Shown piece by piece: positions 1-9,283 of a stretch of 64,000 nucleotides of DNA. The position numbers were made by a program, and so were the translations under genes. Position 1 is the first letter of the stretch. Every line of letters begins with the position of its first letter. Below the pieces are notes generated by a model. It made no database searches and was not told where the DNA came from. It saw only the letters and a list, made by a program, of their open reading frames with translations. This DNA is from Alphaproteobacteria bacterium (GTDB taxonomy: Bacteria > Pseudomonadota > Alphaproteobacteria > Rickettsiales > SXRF01): positions 62,001 to 126,000 of the forward strand of contig JAGVLO010000015.1 in the NCBI GenBank assembly GCA_020049775.1, given 5' to 3'.

Positions 1-510
1 ATTATTCACAATGGTGGAGACCACCATCTCGTTTTTACTATTTAGGATGATGACGCCGCTGGTGCTTTCCGGAGTGACGTTGGCCGGTATGGCGGGCAGG
101 TTATTGCGGACGATGAATCCTGCGCGCTCCGCCGAAAATATCAGGAGGTTGCGCAGGTAGCTGCGGGGGGCGGGTTCACTTTCCTCGACGAAACCGTTTT
201 CACCTGTTGGTGCGGCGGACATCATCTGCAATTCGGTCATGTATATTTGTAGCGAAGGATTATCCGCCAGCAGGTGCAACTCTTTATATTTATCTGCTAC
301 CCATTTATTGATATCGCTGGCACGACTTTCGGCAATCAGGGTCAGTTTTTCCTGCCACGCTTCCTGGTCACGCTTGAAGTCGATAGCAGTATAGCGGTTA
401 ACAAGCCAGATGCCGGTAATGATAAGCGCAGTCACCAAAAGCGCAATGCCATAGAGCTTGGGTGCGAAGTTTGGATTATCGTGCGGGCTATGGATAGTGG
501 ATTCAGACAT
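1..510 (-). CDS. Membrane-anchored sensor protein, N-terminal part (cut by window edge)
   Basis: The reading frame opens at ATG 510 and stays open to base 1, so about 170 residues are visible and the C-terminal part lies outside the window. Residues about 18-40 form one hydrophobic segment (APKLYGIALLVTALIITGIW region) followed by a charged amphipathic stretch and a probable periplasmic domain. This layout is seen in the N-terminus of transmitter proteins such as histidine kinases and GGDEF/EAL enzymes with an extracytoplasmic sensor. No catalytic domain is visible, so the output type is unknown. It lies downstream of, and in the same direction as, the LapG-like protease gene at 627-1292, so the two may be cotranscribed. 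Confidence 0.6.
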   Translation of the reverse strand, partial: MSESTIHSPHDNPNFAPKLYGIALLVTALIITGIWLVNRYTAIDFKRDQEAWQEKLTLIAESRASDINKWVADKYKELHLLADNPSLQIYMTELQMMSAAPTGENGFVEESEPAPRSYLRNLLIFSAERAGFIVRNNLPAIPANVTPESTSGVIILNSKNEMVVSTIVNN

Positions 511-626
511 GTTATTTTTTCTCCGGGGCCGATTCAGTACATGCGAACGCCGCATACAATAACACTATATATATAGAATGGAATACAAAATGACATTTGT
601 TGTGTGTACCAAGAATGAAGAAAATA

Positions 627-1292
627 TTAATTCATTTTGGGGCGGTATGACCACCACGCATCTTCGTTAATGCCATAGACGGGGCGGTAGTGATAAATTT
701 TCATGGCGGGCGTTACCTGCTTAATCTGGTTATCGAGTATGAAAAGTTCGCCGCCGTCATAGACACCTAGCACGGCGTGGATAATACCGCCGAGGTTCAG
801 GTCCTGAAGAATGATAATACGCATCTTGTCTGCTGATACACCAAGTGCGCGCAGGGAATAATATTTTGAAATGGCGTAGTCCTCGCAGTCGCCGTTTATT
901 TCCATAAATTCGTATGGGGTTTCCCAGTAATCTTCCAGACCCCAGTTCATCATATCTTCGATGTAGGGGTGTTCGTTCGACCAGCTGTTGACAATCTTCA
1001 ACTGCTCGCGCAGCGACTTTCCTTCTATGGATTCCAGTAAAGACCGCCAGTCTTTTACAGAGCATGGGTGAAATTTGGTTTTACCGCATTGACTATCGGG
1101 AACGCCTTTTTGCCTGTCATAGCGCAAGCGCATTCCGGTCCATTTGGTGAAGGGCGAGATATTGCCGGAGCGTGTTTCGCCCATGATAAAGTAGGAATTA
1201 TTGTTGGCGGCGGAAGCCTGTCCGGTACCAGCTAGCAGGTATAGCGGCGTGCATGATAACAGTAAAAAAAGTATCGACTGTAAGCTGCGCAT
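627..1292 (-). CDS. LapG-like transglutaminase-like cysteine proteinase (BTLCP family)
   Basis: 221 residues with a signal peptide (residues 1-28, ending near GQASA), so it is probably periplasmic. The core matches the bacterial transglutaminase-like cysteine proteinase family: Cys in GDCEDYA, His in GIIHAVLGVYDG and Asp in FILDNQ give the Cys-His-Asp triad. Family members such as LapG cut surface adhesins under control of a c-di-GMP receptor (LapD). No LapA- or LapD-like gene is fully visible, but the neighbouring truncated membrane sensor at 1-510 could be a regulatory partner; that is inference. Substrate unknown. Confidence 0.8.
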   Translation of the reverse strand: MRSLQSILFLLLSCTPLYLLAGTGQASAANNNSYFIMGETRSGNISPFTKWTGMRLRYDRQKGVPDSQCGKTKFHPCSVKDWRSLLESIEGKSLREQLKIVNSWSNEHPYIEDMMNWGLEDYWETPYEFMEINGDCEDYAISKYYSLRALGVSADKMRIIILQDLNLGGIIHAVLGVYDGGELFILDNQIKQVTPAMKIYHYRPVYGINEDAWWSYRPKMN

Positions 1293-1666
1293 AGGCCTCG
1301 TAATTAGTGATTACTCTAGCTATACCGCATGTTTGCGGCGGCTTCCATAGTGATTTTTATATCACACTCGGAACGATATTTGTTCTAGATAAAATTTTAT
1401 GCATGTGCATTTTTTCGACGCGAAAAACAAATATTCGTAACGGATGCGAATCGATGTAACAAAGAGTGAGAGCCGATTTGCAGTCGATGATATTTGTAAC
1501 GCATACGGTATGAATTTGCATCATGATGCTGTGCAAGCACTTCACAAAGAGCAACTTTGCTTTTTGCGTTAATAGAATTTTCACCATTTTTCTGCTATGA
1601 CTGTAAGCGTAATATTTGTTCACGTGGTGTGAGCAGGTATTTATCTAACCAAGATGGAGTTTAACC
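1293..1666. other. Intergenic region between divergent genes
   Basis: AT-rich 374-base spacer between the leftward protease gene and the rightward histone-like gene. It should hold both promoters. Apart from the palindrome at 1350-1365 and a probable ribosome site (ATGGAG) before ATG 1667, I see nothing definite. An open frame on the minus strand here (1357-1623) has no family resemblance and a composition typical of non-coding AT-rich DNA. Confidence 0.5.
1350..1365. promoter_or_regulatory. Operator-like palindrome GTGAT-N6-ATCAC
   Basis: A perfect 5-base inverted repeat with a 6-base AT spacer lies about 60 bases upstream of the protease start. The shape fits a dimeric regulator site but it does not match the CRP spacing exactly, and no regulator can be named. 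Confidence 0.3.
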
Positions 1667-1927
1667 ATGTCTGTTGCAAAAAAGAAGCCAGCCAAGAAGA
1701 AGGCAGCTAAAAAGACCGCTACCAAAAAGAAGGTAGTGAAGAAGGTAGCTAAGAAGAAGACCGCTAAAAAGAAGACCGCTAAGAAGAAGACCGCTAAGAA
1801 GAAGGTTGCCAAAAAGAAGGTTGCCAAAAAAGCTAAGCGTCCTGCTAAGCGTTCCAAGCCAAAGGTTGGCATGAGCATGATGGCTCGCGCTGCTGCGGCT
1901 AAGAAAGTAACTCCGATCCGTCTCTAA
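1667..1927 (+). CDS. Lysine/alanine-rich histone H1-like protein
   Basis: 86 residues, mostly Lys and Ala. It begins MSVAKKKPAKKK and contains about five copies of a KTAKK/KVAKK pentapeptide (residues about 29-55), then a short non-repetitive tail ending TPIRL. This is the composition of bacterial H1-like/AlgP-type DNA-binding proteins that coat and compact the nucleoid. A ribosome site GATGGAG sits about 6 bases before ATG and a strong terminator follows, so it is a single-gene unit. The repeat is also a 15-base DNA minisatellite and could vary in length. Function is inferred from composition only. Confidence 0.8.
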   Translation: MSVAKKKPAKKKAAKKTATKKKVVKKVAKKKTAKKKTAKKKTAKKKVAKKKVAKKAKRPAKRSKPKVGMSMMARAAAAKKVTPIRL

Positions 1928-1955
1928 TTCGACGGTCTAAGTGACTTAAAAAAAT

Positions 1956-1985
1956 AGGGCTCCTTCTTTAAGGGGCCCTTTTTTT
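1956..1985 (+). terminator. Rho-independent terminator of the histone-like gene
   Basis: AGGGCTCC pairs with GGGGCCCT (one G-U pair) around an 8-base loop and is followed by six T residues, about 30 bases after the stop codon. Confidence 0.85.
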
Positions 1986-2026
1986 ATCCAAAAATTGGCT
2001 GAAAATCATATAGTTAAATAGCTGAC

Positions 2027-4144
2027 TTATTTGCTCTTGTGGTGCTTATTTACTTCTGCTTCGAGCTTGTCAAAGTCCATTTCATTTATTGATTCCAGCC
2101 TCTTAGCATTTTTAAACTGGTTCTTGTCATTGATACGCTGCTTACTGCGGTTATGAATAATCTCCATTCCACGTTTGTCAGTTTTAACCCCCAGCCATAC
2201 CAATAAGGGTTGGATATCTTTTCCGCTACTCAGGCCTTCCAGCGATGTAGTGAAGACCTTGGCCCCCTTCTTTGAGATCTGTTTGGCATAATGCTCGGCG
2301 CGTTTTTGCTGCTCAAGTGCATACCAGTAGCAGAGCTGGTAATTGTTATAAGACTTCCAGTCCGGTAACGGCAGGAACAGTTCGCGCGTATCTTCCGGAT
2401 GTAGCATATGTTGTTTTACGAACTGTGGATTGGCAAAGAAATCCACATTCAGTCCATACCATGAGAGCGCAATAGCGCGCAGTTCACGTTGCATGACAAT
2501 TATATCGGGTACCAATCCCGTATTCAGCCATGCTTCGAAAAAGCCTTTATGCATATAATGTGAGGCTTCAAAATAAGTGGCGTCCGGCAATTGCTTAATC
2601 CATGGCTGTTTGTGGTTACGTACAAACGCTTCGGCATGGGCAGGGTTTTGCTGTAGCGGTAATGTTTGCCACTGGTATTTCGGTTCCGGTTCGTGGAGAG
2701 CAATCAGGCCGGGGATACCCTTAAGCAGCGACGTAAGATAGGCAGTGCCGCTGCGCCCTGACGACATGCAGAAAATAGTGCGCCGTGATTCCGGCGGCTC
2801 TACGGGTTTGTATTTGCCTACATACAGGCCACGCGGCGTATCATAGAACTGGCCTGAAAGCAGCCCGAACCTTTCTAGTATTTTGGGCAGGCTTTTTATC
2901 TGGTGCATCTCGCGGCGGTAGCCGGTGAATACAAGCGTTGCCCCCTCGTTCAGGAAAGGTATAATATGGAAAAACTCTTCTTCCGGGTCTTCATAGACAG
3001 AGTTGAACAGAACGAAATCATACTGCTCACCCGCTGCAAAACGCTCGCTCTTGTCATTTTTAGCCTGCACGTTGGAAAGCGAAAGGCGTTTGATGCGCTC
3101 CGCCAGATGGGCATAGGCGTTTATGTCATCTTCAATGCTGGTCAGTTTTCCGAAGCCGTTGGCAGTTATGGCCAGTGAAATGGCAGTAGCCGTGTAACCC
3201 AGCCACCCTCCCGTTTCCAGTGCGCTGGCGGGCTTTAGCATCCGCACAAGCGAATGGATGAATTCAAGGCTTTCAACTTCAAGCGTGCGGCCATCAAACA
3301 TAGACCAGTAGCGCGGGTCAAGGCCGCCAACCGGCTGGCTGGACAGCTCGCCTATGGCCTGTTCGCGCGGGAAAAGCATGGTTTTTCGCTGTACATTGCG
3401 CAGTTGTTTTTGCAGCTCTATACGTTTTTTAAGCTCAGCAGGACCCACGTCGGTCTTAGCCTTGTAATTGGTTTGGTAATAGTCAGGATCGCTTTCGATT
3501 TCCTTCGATTCATGGCCGATATTGCGCACATAATAACGGTCGCAGTAGCCCACCCACAGCCCCATGGCTTTGACCGCGCCGCTTATCCTGCCGTCGTCGG
3601 GTAGCTTGATGTCCTTATTATTACTGGGCATGTTGATAATACGCAGCCCGTGCTGGAAAAGTGAACGGCGGATGATTGACGATGTGGTGACGTTGTCTTG
3701 CAGCAGGTACAGCAGGCAGCCATTGACGAAGCGTATTTTCACCGGCTTACTGACCCACGCCTCATCATCGGTAGGTACGGGACAATGCAGGCTGAGCTGC
3801 CCGAGATTGCGGTAGGTCTGGAAGGCGTGCAGTGTTTTTTCACACCAGCCGGGCATGTGTATCTGGTCGTTTTCGCATAAATAAACCAGGTTGCCTGACA
3901 GGTGGGGTATGGCCTCGTTATAGGCTTCGCCACCCCGATTTTCCGGTAGGAATATGACCTTTGTCTTAGGGTGGGCGTTGACGAATTTTTCAATCACCTT
4001 GCGTGAGTTGTCGGTACTGTAGTTGTCAACAATCCACAGCTCGTGCGGGCATGACACGGTCTCTATGTAGCTTTGCAGCGTCTGTTCCAGCAGGTGCGAG
4101 CGGTTCCAGTTAAGGACCACGGTACTGATCACAGGTTTTGTCAT
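2027..4144 (-). CDS. Trifunctional glycosyltransferase (GT2)-methyltransferase-sulfotransferase fusion
   Basis: About 705 residues with three domains. Residues about 5-230 are a family 2 glycosyltransferase: STVVLNWNR start, ELWIVDNYSTDNS, acidic END of LVYLCENDQ. Residues about 280-445 look like a Rossmann methyltransferase (ALETGGWLGYTATAI, then SIEDD and FVLFNS). Residues about 455-700 are a sulfotransferase with the PAPS-binding loop SSGRSGTAYL. It would add sugar, methyl and sulfate groups to one surface glycan or lipid; the acceptor is unknown. I chose ATG 4144 because the domain starts immediately and GGGGAG lies upstream; an in-frame ATG at 4168 would add 8 residues. No glycan-cluster genes flank it. 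Confidence 0.75.
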   Translation of the reverse strand: MTKPVISTVVLNWNRSHLLEQTLQSYIETVSCPHELWIVDNYSTDNSRKVIEKFVNAHPKTKVIFLPENRGGEAYNEAIPHLSGNLVYLCENDQIHMPGWCEKTLHAFQTYRNLGQLSLHCPVPTDDEAWVSKPVKIRFVNGCLLYLLQDNVTTSSIIRRSLFQHGLRIINMPSNNKDIKLPDDGRISGAVKAMGLWVGYCDRYYVRNIGHESKEIESDPDYYQTNYKAKTDVGPAELKKRIELQKQLRNVQRKTMLFPREQAIGELSSQPVGGLDPRYWSMFDGRTLEVESLEFIHSLVRMLKPASALETGGWLGYTATAISLAITANGFGKLTSIEDDINAYAHLAERIKRLSLSNVQAKNDKSERFAAGEQYDFVLFNSVYEDPEEEFFHIIPFLNEGATLVFTGYRREMHQIKSLPKILERFGLLSGQFYDTPRGLYVGKYKPVEPPESRRTIFCMSSGRSGTAYLTSLLKGIPGLIALHEPEPKYQWQTLPLQQNPAHAEAFVRNHKQPWIKQLPDATYFEASHYMHKGFFEAWLNTGLVPDIIVMQRELRAIALSWYGLNVDFFANPQFVKQHMLHPEDTRELFLPLPDWKSYNNYQLCYWYALEQQKRAEHYAKQISKKGAKVFTTSLEGLSSGKDIQPLLVWLGVKTDKRGMEIIHNRSKQRINDKNQFKNAKRLESINEMDFDKLEAEVNKHHKSK

Positions 4145-4273
4145 GGCAGGTAAAATCTCCCCTGCCATGGTTATAGCCTAGGCTTTTGTTCTGCCACAAT
4201 AGTTTTATATTCAAAAACCCGTATTTCCAACCATTATGCTTTCCTGTATATAGCCGGTAGTAATTAGGGGCCT

Positions 4274-4837
4274 ATGAGTAGCATATCAAACACATTACTG
4301 GCGTTCAGCATGTCGGCAGACGCTTTTGCTGCGTCTGTCAGTAAGGGGGCCAATCTACAGAAACCACGCCTTCTTGACGCCATGAAGATTGGATTTGTAT
4401 TCGGTAGCGTGGAAACGCTCATGCCCGTGGTTGGCTGGTGCGCCGGCCTTGCTGCCAGCCGTTTTATTGAGTCAGTGGATCACTGGATAGCGTTTGCGAT
4501 ACTGGCTACAATTGGTTGCAAAATGGTGTATGATGGCCTGCAACCGGAAAAGAGACAGCCCGATAAATCCCGACAGACAAAAATGCTGGTACTCACCGCC
4601 ATCGGCACCAGCATAGATTCTATGGCCGTGGGTGTTATGCTGGCGCTGGTGGATGCAAACATCTGGCTGATGGCGGCGATGATTGGCACCGCCACCTTCA
4701 CTATGGCCACCATCGGTATCATGACCGGCCATTTCATAGGCAGCAAAGCCGGAAGGGCAGCGGAAATATTGGGCGGACTATGCCTTTTTGCTATCGGCAC
4801 AAAAATATTGCTCGAACATACGGGCATCATTTCCTGA
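4274..4837 (+). CDS. mntP: MntP-type manganese efflux pump
   Basis: 187 residues, six hydrophobic segments, the two-repeat architecture of the MntP/YebN (DUF204) family. The first repeat carries LLAFSMSADAFAASVSKG and the second TAIGTSIDSMAVGVMLAL; the paired Asp residues in these motifs are the metal-transport aspartates of the family. It exports Mn2+ across the inner membrane. A ribosome site (AGGGG) precedes ATG. The upstream gap is too short for the manganese riboswitch often found before mntP, and I see no such structure. It ends convergently with pnp, with a shared terminator. Confidence 0.88.
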   Translation: MSSISNTLLAFSMSADAFAASVSKGANLQKPRLLDAMKIGFVFGSVETLMPVVGWCAGLAASRFIESVDHWIAFAILATIGCKMVYDGLQPEKRQPDKSRQTKMLVLTAIGTSIDSMAVGVMLALVDANIWLMAAMIGTATFTMATIGIMTGHFIGSKAGRAAEILGGLCLFAIGTKILLEHTGIIS

Positions 4838-4843
4838 ACATAA

Positions 4844-4877
4844 AAAAAGCCCCCGTTGTTTCCAGCGGGGGCTTTTT
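4844..4877. terminator. Bidirectional terminator between mntP and pnp
   Basis: AAAAAGCCCCCG and CGGGGGCTTTTT form a perfect 12-pair stem with a 10-base loop. A-rich and T-rich arms make it function in both directions, serving the two convergent genes. Confidence 0.9.
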
Positions 4878-4893
4878 ACAAGGTATGTGCTAA

Positions 4894-7038
4894 TTAGGCG
4901 TTTTTCTTTTCGCGCTTTTCCCTAGCCTCTTTTGGCGGGAAGCGGTCAGAAATATCTTCGCCTGTCTGCTGGTCAACGCAACGCATGGAAAGGCGAACCT
5001 TGCCACGGTTATCAACGTCGAGAACCTTCACCTTTACGGTGTCGCCTTCTTTAACGACGTCTTCAACCTTGTTGACGCGGCCTTCAGCCATTTCACTGAT
5101 ATGAACCAGACCGTCTTTTGCACCGAAGAAGTTTACGAATGCACCGAAATCTACGATGCGGACAACCTTGCCGCTGTAAATCTGGCCGACTTCCGGCTCG
5201 GCAACGATGCCGTAAACCCAGTCATAGGCTTTCTTGCCGGATTCGTCGCTGACCGATGCGATACGGACAGTGCCGTCATCATCAATATCAATCTTCGCGC
5301 CGGTAACTTCACATATCTCGCGGATAACCTTGCCGCCTGAACCGATGACTTCGCGGATTTTATCCTTCGGAATGGTCATGGTAACAATACGCGGAGCGGT
5401 GCTGCCGACGGATTCACGCGGAGCAGACAGCGTCTTGGCCATTTCGCCGAGGATGTGGTTACGGCCATGATGCGCCTGTTCCAGAGCAACCTTCATGATT
5501 TCTTCGGTGATACCATCAATCTTGATGTCCATCTGCAATGCGGTGATACCTTCTGCGGTACCGGCCACTTTGAAATCCATGTCGCCCAGATGATCTTCAT
5601 CACCCAGAATGTCGGACAATACGATGAAGCCCGACTTTTCTTTGATAAGGCCCATGGCGATACCGGCAACAGGACGTTTCAGCGGTACACCGGCATCCAT
5701 AAGCGCCAGCGAAGTGCCGCAGACGGTAGCCATTGAGGAAGAGCCGTTGGATTCGGTGATTTCCGATACGCTGCGCAGCGTATAGGGGAAATCGTTCTTT
5801 TCCGGCAACAGCGGATGTATGGCGCGCCATGCAAGCTTACCGTGGCCGATTTCGCGGCGGCCCGGGCTGCCCATGCGGCCAACTTCACCTGTTGAATATG
5901 GGGGGAAGTTGTAATGCAGCATGAAGCCTTCGGTGTATTCGCCTTCCAGCGCGTCGATGCGTTGTTCGTCCTGGCTGGTGCCGAGCGTGGCAACCACGAT
6001 AGCCTGCGTTTCACCGCGGGTGAACAATGCCGAACCGTGCGTCATTGGCAATACGCCGACTTCGCTGGTGATCTGGCGGATATCGGCGGGACCACGGCCA
6101 TCAATACGCTTTTTCACATTCACATAATCGGTACGGACGATGGCCTGTTCCAGCTTTTTAATCTGGCCGCTGATGGCTTTATCATCATAATCAAGCGTGA
6201 GCGCATCCTTGACGTTGGCCTTAATAGTGTCGATGCGGGTGGAGCGGTCCTGCTTGCCCATGAGCTTATAGGCTTCGCGCAGTTCTTTTTCAGCCATGTC
6301 GCGTACTTTGCCTTCAAGCACTTCGTCTTTTTTCGGCTGGTAATCCCATGGGTCTTTGGCGCAGCTTTCGGCCATATCGATAATCATGTCCATAACCGGC
6401 TGCATTTCGCGGTGACCGAACATAACGGCGCCGAGCATGATATCTTCGGACAGTTCGTGCGCTTCCGATTCCACCATCAGCACCGAACGCTTGGTGCCTG
6501 CGACAACGAGATCAAGCTTACTTTCAAGCATTTCCATAGCGGTGGGGTTGATCAGGTATTCGCCGTCCACATAACCTACGCGGGCGCCGGCAATCGGACC
6601 CATGAAAGGAAGGCCGGAAATGGTGAGTGCAGCAGATGCACCGACCATGGCAATGATATCAGGGTTATTCTGCAGGTCGTGTGACAGCAAAGTACACACT
6701 ACTTGTGTTTCATTGCAGAAGCCATCGAGGAACAGCGGACGTATCGGACGGTCGATAAGACGCGAGGTCAGAACTTCCTTTTCCGTCGGGCGGCCTTCGC
6801 GCTTGAAAAATCCGCCGGGAATTTTACCAGCGGCAAACGCCTTTTCCTGATAGTTCACGGTAAGAGGGAAGAAGTCCACATCGGGCTTAGCTTTTTTAGC
6901 ACCTACTACGGTGCAAAGCACCACGGTGTTGCCATAAGTAACCAATACCGCACCGTCAGCCTGACGGGCAATGCGTCCGGTCTCCATGGTAAGTGTGCGT
7001 CCGCCCCATTCAATGGATTTTCTCGTGATATTGAACAT
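4894..7038 (-). CDS. pnp: Polyribonucleotide nucleotidyltransferase (PNPase)
   Basis: 714 residues from ATG 7038, preceded by GGAAGGAAG; an upstream in-frame ATG at 7080 would add 14 non-conserved residues. Two RNase PH domains (about 1-230 and 300-530) carry the phosphorolytic core, with [15 protein letters not shown] at the second. The KH domain has [12 protein letters not shown] and the S1 domain starts at [18 protein letters not shown]. PNPase degrades RNA 3' to 5' using phosphate and is a degradosome component. It follows rpsO, the classical order, and is probably cotranscribed from the truB-rpsO promoter. Confidence 0.98.
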   Translation of the reverse strand: MFNITRKSIEWGGRTLTMETGRIARQADGAVLVTYGNTVVLCTVVGAKKAKPDVDFFPLTVNYQEKAFAAGKIPGGFFKREGRPTEKEVLTSRLIDRPIRPLFLDGFCNETQVVCTLLSHDLQNNPDIIAMVGASAALTISGLPFMGPIAGARVGYVDGEYLINPTAMEMLESKLDLVVAGTKRSVLMVESEAHELSEDIMLGAVMFGHREMQPVMDMIIDMAESCAKDPWDYQPKKDEVLEGKVRDMAEKELREAYKLMGKQDRSTRIDTIKANVKDALTLDYDDKAISGQIKKLEQAIVRTDYVNVKKRIDGRGPADIRQITSEVGVLPMTHGSALFTRGETQAIVVATLGTSQDEQRIDALEGEYTEGFMLHYNFPPYSTGEVGRMGSPGRREIGHGKLAWRAIHPLLPEKNDFPYTLRSVSEITESNGSSSMATVCGTSLALMDAGVPLKRPVAGIAMGLIKEKSGFIVLSDILGDEDHLGDMDFKVAGTAEGITALQMDIKIDGITEEIMKVALEQAHHGRNHILGEMAKTLSAPRESVGSTAPRIVTMTIPKDKIREVIGSGGKVIREICEVTGAKIDIDDDGTVRIASVSDESGKKAYDWVYGIVAEPEVGQIYSGKVVRIVDFGAFVNFFGAKDGLVHISEMAEGRVNKVEDVVKEGDTVKVKVLDVDNRGKVRLSMRCVDQQTGEDISDRFPPKEAREKREKKNA

Positions 7039-7116
7039 GTGTATTTCTTCCTTCCTAAACCTGCGAAGGCGCGACGCCATCGCCGCACCTGATTACATAA
7101 TAAACAGTAGCCGTAA

Positions 7117-7398
7117 CTATTTACGGATACCGAGCTTTTTGATGAGAGTTTCGTAACGCGACACGTCGTTCTTCTTGAGATAGTCAAGCAGACGGCGGCG
7201 GCGGCCAACCAGCATCAGGAGTCCACGGCGTGAGTGGTGGTCGTTCCTGTGTGACTCGAAATGTCCGGTCAGGTGGTTGATACGGTCAGTCAGCAAGGCA
7301 ACCTGTACTTCCGGTGAACCGGTATCGCCCTTGGTGGTGGCGTGTTGCTTGATGATATCCTGTTTGTTATTCGTGGTCGTTTGAGCTTTGCTCGACAT
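7117..7398 (-). CDS. rpsO: 30S ribosomal protein S15
   Basis: 93 residues, slightly longer than the usual 88-89 because of a short N-terminal extension ([11 protein letters not shown]). Conserved segments [36 protein letters not shown] and [13 protein letters not shown] identify S15, which binds 16S rRNA and nucleates the platform of the small subunit. It lies between truB (17-base gap) and pnp. In other bacteria S15 represses its own translation; no specific operator structure was recognised here. Confidence 0.98.
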   Translation of the reverse strand: MSSKAQTTTNNKQDIIKQHATTKGDTGSPEVQVALLTDRINHLTGHFESHRNDHHSRRGLLMLVGRRRRLLDYLKKNDVSRYETLIKKLGIRK

Positions 7399-7415
7399 CG
7401 CAGCTATCCTTTCAA

Positions 7416-8330
7416 TTATACTATGTTAAACACTCTAATCGGTCTCACCTTGCCCTGCGATGCTTCACAAATTGCGATAGCCTTGCCATTATGAGATGCC
7501 AGCATAGTGATGCCCGCACCCTCTTCCTTCATCGATAGTTCGGTGGGAAGATGTATGGCTTGGCCGCGTTTGAGCAGCATTGCCTGGTTGGAATCCAATT
7601 CCATCGCCGGGATGTCGTCCAGCGCAGATTCAACCGGTAGTAAAAAATCCAAATTTAAGTATCTGGGGTCGCCTTTATGCCGCATTTCATCCAGAACTTC
7701 CAGAGAAATCGCATGTTTTTCTGCAAAATTTCCGACCGACAGGCGGCGCAGGCGGGATATATGGCCAAGGCAGCCCAGCCTGCGGCCCATGTCGCGGGCC
7801 AGTGACCGGACATAGGTCCCCTTGCCGCAACAGCAAATAAAATTTGATTTATCAATGGTGTAATCCGTCATTTCCAGTGAGTGGATGGTTACTTCGCGCG
7901 GCTTTAACTCCACCTTCTCCCCCTGCCTTGCCATGTCATAGGCGCGTTTACCATCCACCTTTATGGCGGAATAGCTGGGGGGCTGCTGCATGATTTTTCC
8001 TGTGAATTCAGACAGTAGGTTTAATATTTCCGCCTGCAAGGGGCGTTTAGGCTGGTTTGCGGTTACTGCACCCATGATGTCGTCAGTGTCCCTCTCCTCA
8101 CCCCATGTCACCTCGAAGCTGTAGGCCTTACCAGCATCCATCATGAAGGAAACGGTCTTTGTAGCCTCTCCAAGAGCAAGGGGCAGGATTCCAGAGGCCA
8201 AAGGGTCTAACGTACCTGCATGGCCAATTTTGGCCGGTTTAAGGGCGCGTTTGACCTTTGCCACCGCATGGGCCGAGGTGATACCAGAGGGCTTATCGAG
8301 AATAATCCAGCCAGATAGGTCTTTTGTCAT
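7416..8330 (-). CDS. truB: tRNA pseudouridine(55) synthase TruB
   Basis: 304 residues from ATG 8330; a GTG at 8363 would add 11 residues. The start of the fold, [17 protein letters not shown], and the catalytic motif [23 protein letters not shown] (Asp of GTLDP is the nucleophile) are intact. [18 protein letters not shown] marks the second conserved region. It makes pseudouridine 55 in the T-loop of tRNAs. It is separated from rbfA by two rightward unknown genes, so truB-rpsO-pnp probably has its own promoter in the 8331-8426 interval. Confidence 0.96.
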   Translation of the reverse strand: MTKDLSGWIILDKPSGITSAHAVAKVKRALKPAKIGHAGTLDPLASGILPLALGEATKTVSFMMDAGKAYSFEVTWGEERDTDDIMGAVTANQPKRPLQAEILNLLSEFTGKIMQQPPSYSAIKVDGKRAYDMARQGEKVELKPREVTIHSLEMTDYTIDKSNFICCCGKGTYVRSLARDMGRRLGCLGHISRLRRLSVGNFAEKHAISLEVLDEMRHKGDPRYLNLDFLLPVESALDDIPAMELDSNQAMLLKRGQAIHLPTELSMKEEGAGITMLASHNGKAIAICEASQGKVRPIRVFNIV

Positions 8331-8426
8331 GGTTATGTAACAGGAACTTAATGAAACCTTCACGCGTGGCTTTGTAGTCCTGTGCTATCCTGTGTTCAAT
8401 AGAAACTATAAACCATACTGATAAGT

Positions 8427-8798
8427 ATGATTATGACGCACACAACGGAAGATACGATCGACTGGAATAAGGAGATCGAAAAAGCAAAACAGCTCAAACC
8501 CTTAGAGGTTAATATCAGTGAGGCTGAGGTTGCTGTGCGCCGTATGCGTGTGGACAAGTTTATTTCTACTCTGAACGAACGTGAGCGCAAATCACTAGAG
8601 AAAGCGCAGGGTGTGGACGAGATGCTTAAAGCCATTTTCCGCTTTGATTCTCCCGATAAGATACGCGAAGCCCTTACTCTTGCTGTAAGCAGTGGTAGCC
8701 GTGAGGCTAACGACAACCGTATGGCCGTATCCAGCCCCGAGGTTTCCTCTCCCGTCACACCGCGTACGCCTGAGGGTACTAAACGCGGTATTGTATAA
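8427..8798 (+). CDS. Hypothetical protein with charged helical body and Pro/Thr tail
   Basis: 123 residues, no family recognised. Residues 10-75 are charged and helical (DWNKEIEKAKQLKPLEV, KFISTLNERERKSLEKA); residues about 85-123 are low-complexity with Ser, Pro and Thr, ending RTPEGTKRGIV. No signal peptide or membrane segment. It is divergent from truB and precedes another unknown gene whose tail resembles its own. ATG 8427 or ATG 8433 could be the start. Confidence 0.6.
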   Translation: MIMTHTTEDTIDWNKEIEKAKQLKPLEVNISEAEVAVRRMRVDKFISTLNERERKSLEKAQGVDEMLKAIFRFDSPDKIREALTLAVSSGSREANDNRMAVSSPEVSSPVTPRTPEGTKRGIV

Positions 8799-8935
8799 TT
8801 TATCATTATATATCATTTTATTACAACATTTTGACTGCCTATTGCCGCAGCGTCATAAAACATTCACGTGGCGATTTATCAACTGGGTGATATCATGTGA
8901 AATGATAGAAATTATGTTTTGTAACAGAGGTTAAG

Positions 8936-9280
8936 ATGGTTGGTTCCAAAAAACCCACTTTAAGCGAAGAAGAAGAACAGAACGAGAAGTGGAAACCTAT
9001 TACAGGCCTTATCGATAAATTGTTCACAGCAAGAAACCCAGCACCGCATGGTTCTGTATCTGCTATGAGGCCAGACTATTCTTCGCCTTTTGACACATCC
9101 ACCCCTCTTCAAAAACTAGACAGGAAAGCTGGAGAAGTTTTAGAGGCGGTTATTGATGGCACTAAAGAATCTATCGACGAATGGAAAAAGGGCCGTTCTC
9201 AGGAAGTAGCCGGAAATATGGGTTCTCCACGCACACCAGCTGGCAAGCCAGCCGGCCGCACTCCGGATGGCCGCACATAA
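8936..9280 (+). CDS. Hypothetical protein with repeated TPxG tail
   Basis: 114 residues, unrecognised. AGAGG lies 5 bases before ATG. The body is hydrophilic and helical (KLDRKAGEVLEAVIDGTKES); the tail GSPRTPAGKPAGRTPDGRT repeats a TPxG element and resembles the tail of the upstream gene product (8427-8798). The pair may be paralogous or share a tail-binding partner; that is inference. It ends 3 bases before the convergent gene at 9284. Confidence 0.6.
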   Translation: MVGSKKPTLSEEEEQNEKWKPITGLIDKLFTARNPAPHGSVSAMRPDYSSPFDTSTPLQKLDRKAGEVLEAVIDGTKESIDEWKKGRSQEVAGNMGSPRTPAGKPAGRTPDGRT

Positions 9281-9283
9281 ACG

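Noticed and set aside
1350-1365. CRP-type site
   Set aside because: Half-sites GTGAT and ATCAC are 6 apart, but the core TGTGA-N6-TCACA is not matched; listed only as a generic palindrome.
1357-1623. 88-residue leftward frame in the intergenic gap
   Set aside because: No ribosome site, no conserved motif and composition typical of AT-rich non-coding DNA.
1645-1878. 77-residue leftward frame of Phe-Leu-Ala repeats
   Set aside because: It is the exact reverse of the lysine-repeat gene; the repeats are forced by the DNA repeat.
4190-4273. Manganese riboswitch before mntP
   Set aside because: The available leader is under 90 bases and lacks the expected paired stems.
5914-6684. 256-residue open frame on the plus strand inside pnp
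   Set aside because: Antisense to a strongly conserved gene, with His/Phe-rich composition expected of a shadow frame and no family resemblance.
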